Position numbers and translations under genes: made by a program
Origin: Bradyrhizobium sp. Ash2021
Lineage (GTDB): Bacteria; Pseudomonadota; Alphaproteobacteria; Rhizobiales; Xanthobacteraceae
Direction of reading: 5' to 3'
NCBI RefSeq assembly: GCF_031202265.1
Contig: NZ_CP100604.1
Span: 2,524,501 to 2,588,500 of the forward strand
DNA: 64,000 nt
The notes under the pieces: generated by a model
What the model saw: only the letters and a program-made list of their open reading frames with translations
The model's database searches: none
What the model was told of the DNA's origin: nothing
In this document: piece by piece, positions 61,842-64,000 of the stretch
Numbering within the stretch: the first letter of the stretch is position 1
Layout of the letters: each line of letters begins with the position of its first letter

Positions 61842-62363
61842 CTATTTGAACGGCTCACAGTTCACGGAACCATTGCCCAGCACAGTGAAACGCGGCGCCT
61901 TGTTGTAGAAAGAGCCTGCAGCACCCGGGTCGTCTTCCCGAGGATGGGCGTTGTCCATCAGAAACACGACGTCTTCATCAATGTTGCCGCGGATCCAGCA
62001 GGAGTTTTCCTTGCGTACGACGGTCGCCAGATATTTGCCGCCGCGCAGCCGGCGGGTCTGCTCCTTGTCCAGCCAGATGCGCAGGACATCGAGCCCGGTT
62101 TCCACCTTCACCCCGGCATTCGTGCGTGAAAACGGTACCAGGCTCATCAGGGTCCGGCCGGCTTCGTCGGTAGCGCCGATTTTGACGTAGAAGCGGCCCT
62201 GCTGCGACTCGCAGGTAAACAGCGTCTTCTCGGCCGACGTATCGTTCCAATTGGCCGGGTATTGTTTGCGCTGCTGCTCGCAACCATCCGCGGAAAAGGC
62301 GCGAGCCGGCGCGGTCGTGGCGACGACCAGCGCGACTGCGAGAAACGCGCGTCGATCTCTCAT
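61842..62363 (-). CDS. Exported protein of unknown function
   Basis: A 173-residue protein with a signal peptide (MRDRRAFLAVALVVATTAPARAFS). The mature part is beta-rich with paired Cys (DGCEQQRKQYP, LFTCESQQGRFYVKIG, NSCWIRGNIDED, VNCEPFK), four Cys suitable for two disulfides. No family is recognised. ATG 62363 fits the signal peptide; an extension to 62396 is possible. Confidence 0.6.
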   Translation of the reverse strand: MRDRRAFLAVALVVATTAPARAFSADGCEQQRKQYPANWNDTSAEKTLFTCESQQGRFYVKIGATDEAGRTLMSLVPFSRTNAGVKVETGLDVLRIWLDKEQTRRLRGGKYLATVVRKENSCWIRGNIDEDVVFLMDNAHPREDDPGAAGSFYNKAPRFTVLGNGSVNCEPFK

Positions 62364-62498
62364 ACGCACCCCAACCGGCCCAGGACGAGGCATCATATCG
62401 GGTCAACTCACCACTCTGGAAGCGAAACGCCAAGCCGATCCGCCCCACCGATCATCGAGGGGATGGCGGGTTACGCTGTGCTAATCGGCCCGAAAGCA

Positions 62499-64000
62499 TC
62501 ACCCCTCCAGTTCCGCCAACACCTTCGGCGGCGACATCGGCAGCGCGTAAAAGCGTTTGCCGAGCGCGTTGTGGACGGCGTTGGCGACCGCGGCCATGAC
62601 CGGGACCAGCGGCACTTCGCCGACGCCCTTGACGCCCTGCGGATGCTTCGGGTTCGGCACTTCGACCATCACCGTGTCGAGCATCGGCAGGTCCGAACAA
62701 ACCGGCATGCGATAGTCGAGGAAGCCGGGGTTATCGACCTTGCCTTGCTTGTTGTAGATGTACTCTTCGTTGAGCGCCCAGCCGATGCCCTGGGCGACGC
62801 CGCCCTGCATCTGGCCCTCGACATAGCTCGGATGCACGGCGCGGCCGACATCCTGCACGGCGGTATAGCGGATCACCCGCACGATCCCGAGCTCGACATC
62901 GACCTCGACGTCGCAGATATGGGTGCCGAAGCCGCCTTCCGCGCCTTCGGTGTTGAGCTGTACGCCGGCGCCGATCGGCCCGCCCATCGTCGGGGCCTTG
63001 GCCGCCAACTCGGCCAAGGTCAGCGGCTCGAACTGGCCGGCATTGGGGCTTGCCGGATGCGCGGCGCCGTTTTCCCATTTCACCGCGTCCGGGTCGATCT
63101 CCCAGATCTTTGCCGCGCGCTCGCGCAAGGTGGCAATGATCTTGTCGGTGGATTGCGTCACCACCATTGCGGAGGCGAACAGCACACGGCTGCCGCCGGT
63201 CAGATTTGAGAAGCCGACGGTCGCGGTGTCGCCGATCAAAACCGAGACGCGGCGGTAGTCGATGCCGAGCAATTCGGCGCAGATGTTGGCGATCGCGGCG
63301 CGCGAGCCGCCGATGTCGGGATGGCCGGTGGTGACGACGACATTGCCGTCCTCGGTGATGTTGACCTGCGCCGAGGATTCGCCGCCGGCGTTGAACCAGA
63401 AGCCGGAGGCGACGCCGCGGCCCTGCAATTTACGGAGCGGCGCGGTGTAATGCGGATGCACTTTCGCAGCCTCCAGCGTTTCGATGTAGCCGATGCGCGG
63501 AAACACCGGGCCGTGCGCCGCTTTCGTGCCCTGCTTGGCGGCATTCTTCAGCCGCAGCTGCAGCGGATCCATCTTGAGCGCTTCGGCGAGTTCGTCCATC
63601 ACGCACTCCACCGCATACGCCCCGATCGGCGCGCCCGGCGCGCGATAGGCCGCGACCTTGGAGCGGTTGGAAAGCACGTCGAACCCGACCGACAGCACGT
63701 GCGGGATGTCGTAGGGCGAAAAACTGCAACCCACCGCGCCGCGGATCGGCGAGCCCGGCAGCGCGCCGGCCTGCAGATAGAAGGTGCCTTGGGCGGCGAC
63801 GATGGTGCCGTCCTTTTTGGCGCCGATCTTGACCGTGCTCTTCGAGCCTGACGTTGGCCCCGTCGCCCGCATCACTTCCTCGCGGGTCATCACCATTTTC
63901 ACCGGCCGGCCGGATTTCTTCGCCAGCAACGTCGCGAGCGGCTCGAGATAGACGATTGTCTTGCCGCCAAAGCCGCCGCCGATTTCGGCAGGTATCGCGC
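62499..64000 (-). CDS. Molybdenum hydroxylase large subunit (xanthine/CO dehydrogenase family), partial
   Basis: The C-terminal ~500 residues of a molybdopterin-binding subunit; the 5' part runs off the right edge. IGGGFGGKT near the edge, AYRAPGAPIGAYAVECVMDELAEAL, GHPDIGGSRAAIANICAELLGI, VQDVGRAVHPSYVEGQMQGGVAQGIGWAL and the active-site Glu in GVGEVPLVP are all typical. It would hydroxylate an aldehyde or heterocycle in a complex with FAD and Fe-S subunits, which would lie beyond the window. The exact substrate cannot be read. Confidence 0.93.
   Translation of the reverse strand, partial: AIPAEIGGGFGGKTIVYLEPLATLLAKKSGRPVKMVMTREEVMRATGPTSGSKSTVKIGAKKDGTIVAAQGTFYLQAGALPGSPIRGAVGCSFSPYDIPHVLSVGFDVLSNRSKVAAYRAPGAPIGAYAVECVMDELAEALKMDPLQLRLKNAAKQGTKAAHGPVFPRIGYIETLEAAKVHPHYTAPLRKLQGRGVASGFWFNAGGESSAQVNITEDGNVVVTTGHPDIGGSRAAIANICAELLGIDYRRVSVLIGDTATVGFSNLTGGSRVLFASAMVVTQSTDKIIATLRERAAKIWEIDPDAVKWENGAAHPASPNAGQFEPLTLAELAAKAPTMGGPIGAGVQLNTEGAEGGFGTHICDVEVDVELGIVRVIRYTAVQDVGRAVHPSYVEGQMQGGVAQGIGWALNEEYIYNKQGKVDNPGFLDYRMPVCSDLPMLDTVMVEVPNPKHPQGVKGVGEVPLVPVMAAVANAVHNALGKRFYALPMSPPKVLAELEG

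Overview
The window reads as chromosomal DNA of a Bradyrhizobium-like alphaproteobacterium (Nitrobacteraceae). It has high GC coding sequence, many FadE/FadJ/crotonase, CoA, MFS, RND and tricarboxylate-receptor (Bug) genes, and three copies of the GTCATTGCGAGCG... / ...CGCAATGACG palindromic element that I recall as common in that group. It also carries the CTCGCCCCGCTTGCGGGG and CGTCGTCCCGGCC palindromic families and small proteins (SlyX, CsbD, GrlR-like) typical of the genus. No rRNA, tRNA, CRISPR array, intact transposase or replication origin was seen. The genus is an inference from repeats and gene content, not from a marker gene.

Layout. 1-3.7 kb: a MetE-like gene cut by the window edge, an FAH-family hydrolase, a 5'-truncated polysaccharide deacetylase and a membrane GGDEF-EAL protein. 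3.9-6.4 kb: an NTF2-like protein divergent from a TetR across a multi-repeat operator, then a MarR-enoyl-CoA isomerase pair whose promoter holds a perfect 18-bp palindrome. 6.4-14.8 kb: a divergent catabolic-looking locus. One arm is a membrane transporter, an aldehyde dehydrogenase and a GlcG-like protein. The other is a haem-oxygenase-like diiron oxidase with all six predicted ligands, two [2Fe-2S] ferredoxins around a small unknown protein, a GntR/FCD regulator and a GMC oxidoreductase. A GTATAC-centred element overlaps both divergent -10 boxes and recurs before gntR, so this looks like one regulon and is the best candidate for an undescribed system. 15-19.3 kb: DUF305 protein, YVTN propeller and a two-component pair. 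19.4-27.7 kb: housekeeping and single genes (SlyX, TrhO, GGT, FKBP, 2-hydroxyacid dehydrogenase, CsbD, cupin, a cytochrome-Vgb fusion, an alpha/beta hydrolase). 27.8-33.7 kb: a FecR plus beta-barrel pair with a Thr-Pro linker, a PMT-like glycosyltransferase, an OmpA-like protein and an AlkX/YcaQ-type glycosylase.

Two small islets share one architecture. At 33.7-36.1 kb the last 114 bp of the AlkX gene are repeated (88% identical) beyond a visibly AT-richer segment that carries an Mrr-type nuclease and an HExxH protein. At 43.6-45.8 kb the last 36 bp of a flavin reductase gene are repeated exactly beyond GFA, HxlR and SRPBCC genes, and a decayed tyrosine-recombinase C-terminus lies just outside. 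Between them are an MFS transporter and an RND efflux operon with its TetR. An IaaH-like amidase and a TetR follow at 46.3-48.6 kb.

48.6-49.5 kb is gene-free and contains a long imperfect hairpin that looks like a dispersed repeat. 49.5-57.2 kb is a tight beta-oxidation operon (FadE, FadI, FadJ, YciA thioesterase, with overlapping stops and starts), followed by a CMD-family protein and an SDR. 57.2-64 kb has a second CMD protein, a Bug receptor, a class III cyclase with two CxxC pairs, a VOC protein, a crotonase lacking one catalytic Glu, a GrlR-like protein, a secreted unknown and the C-terminal part of a xanthine/CO-dehydrogenase large subunit that runs off the end.
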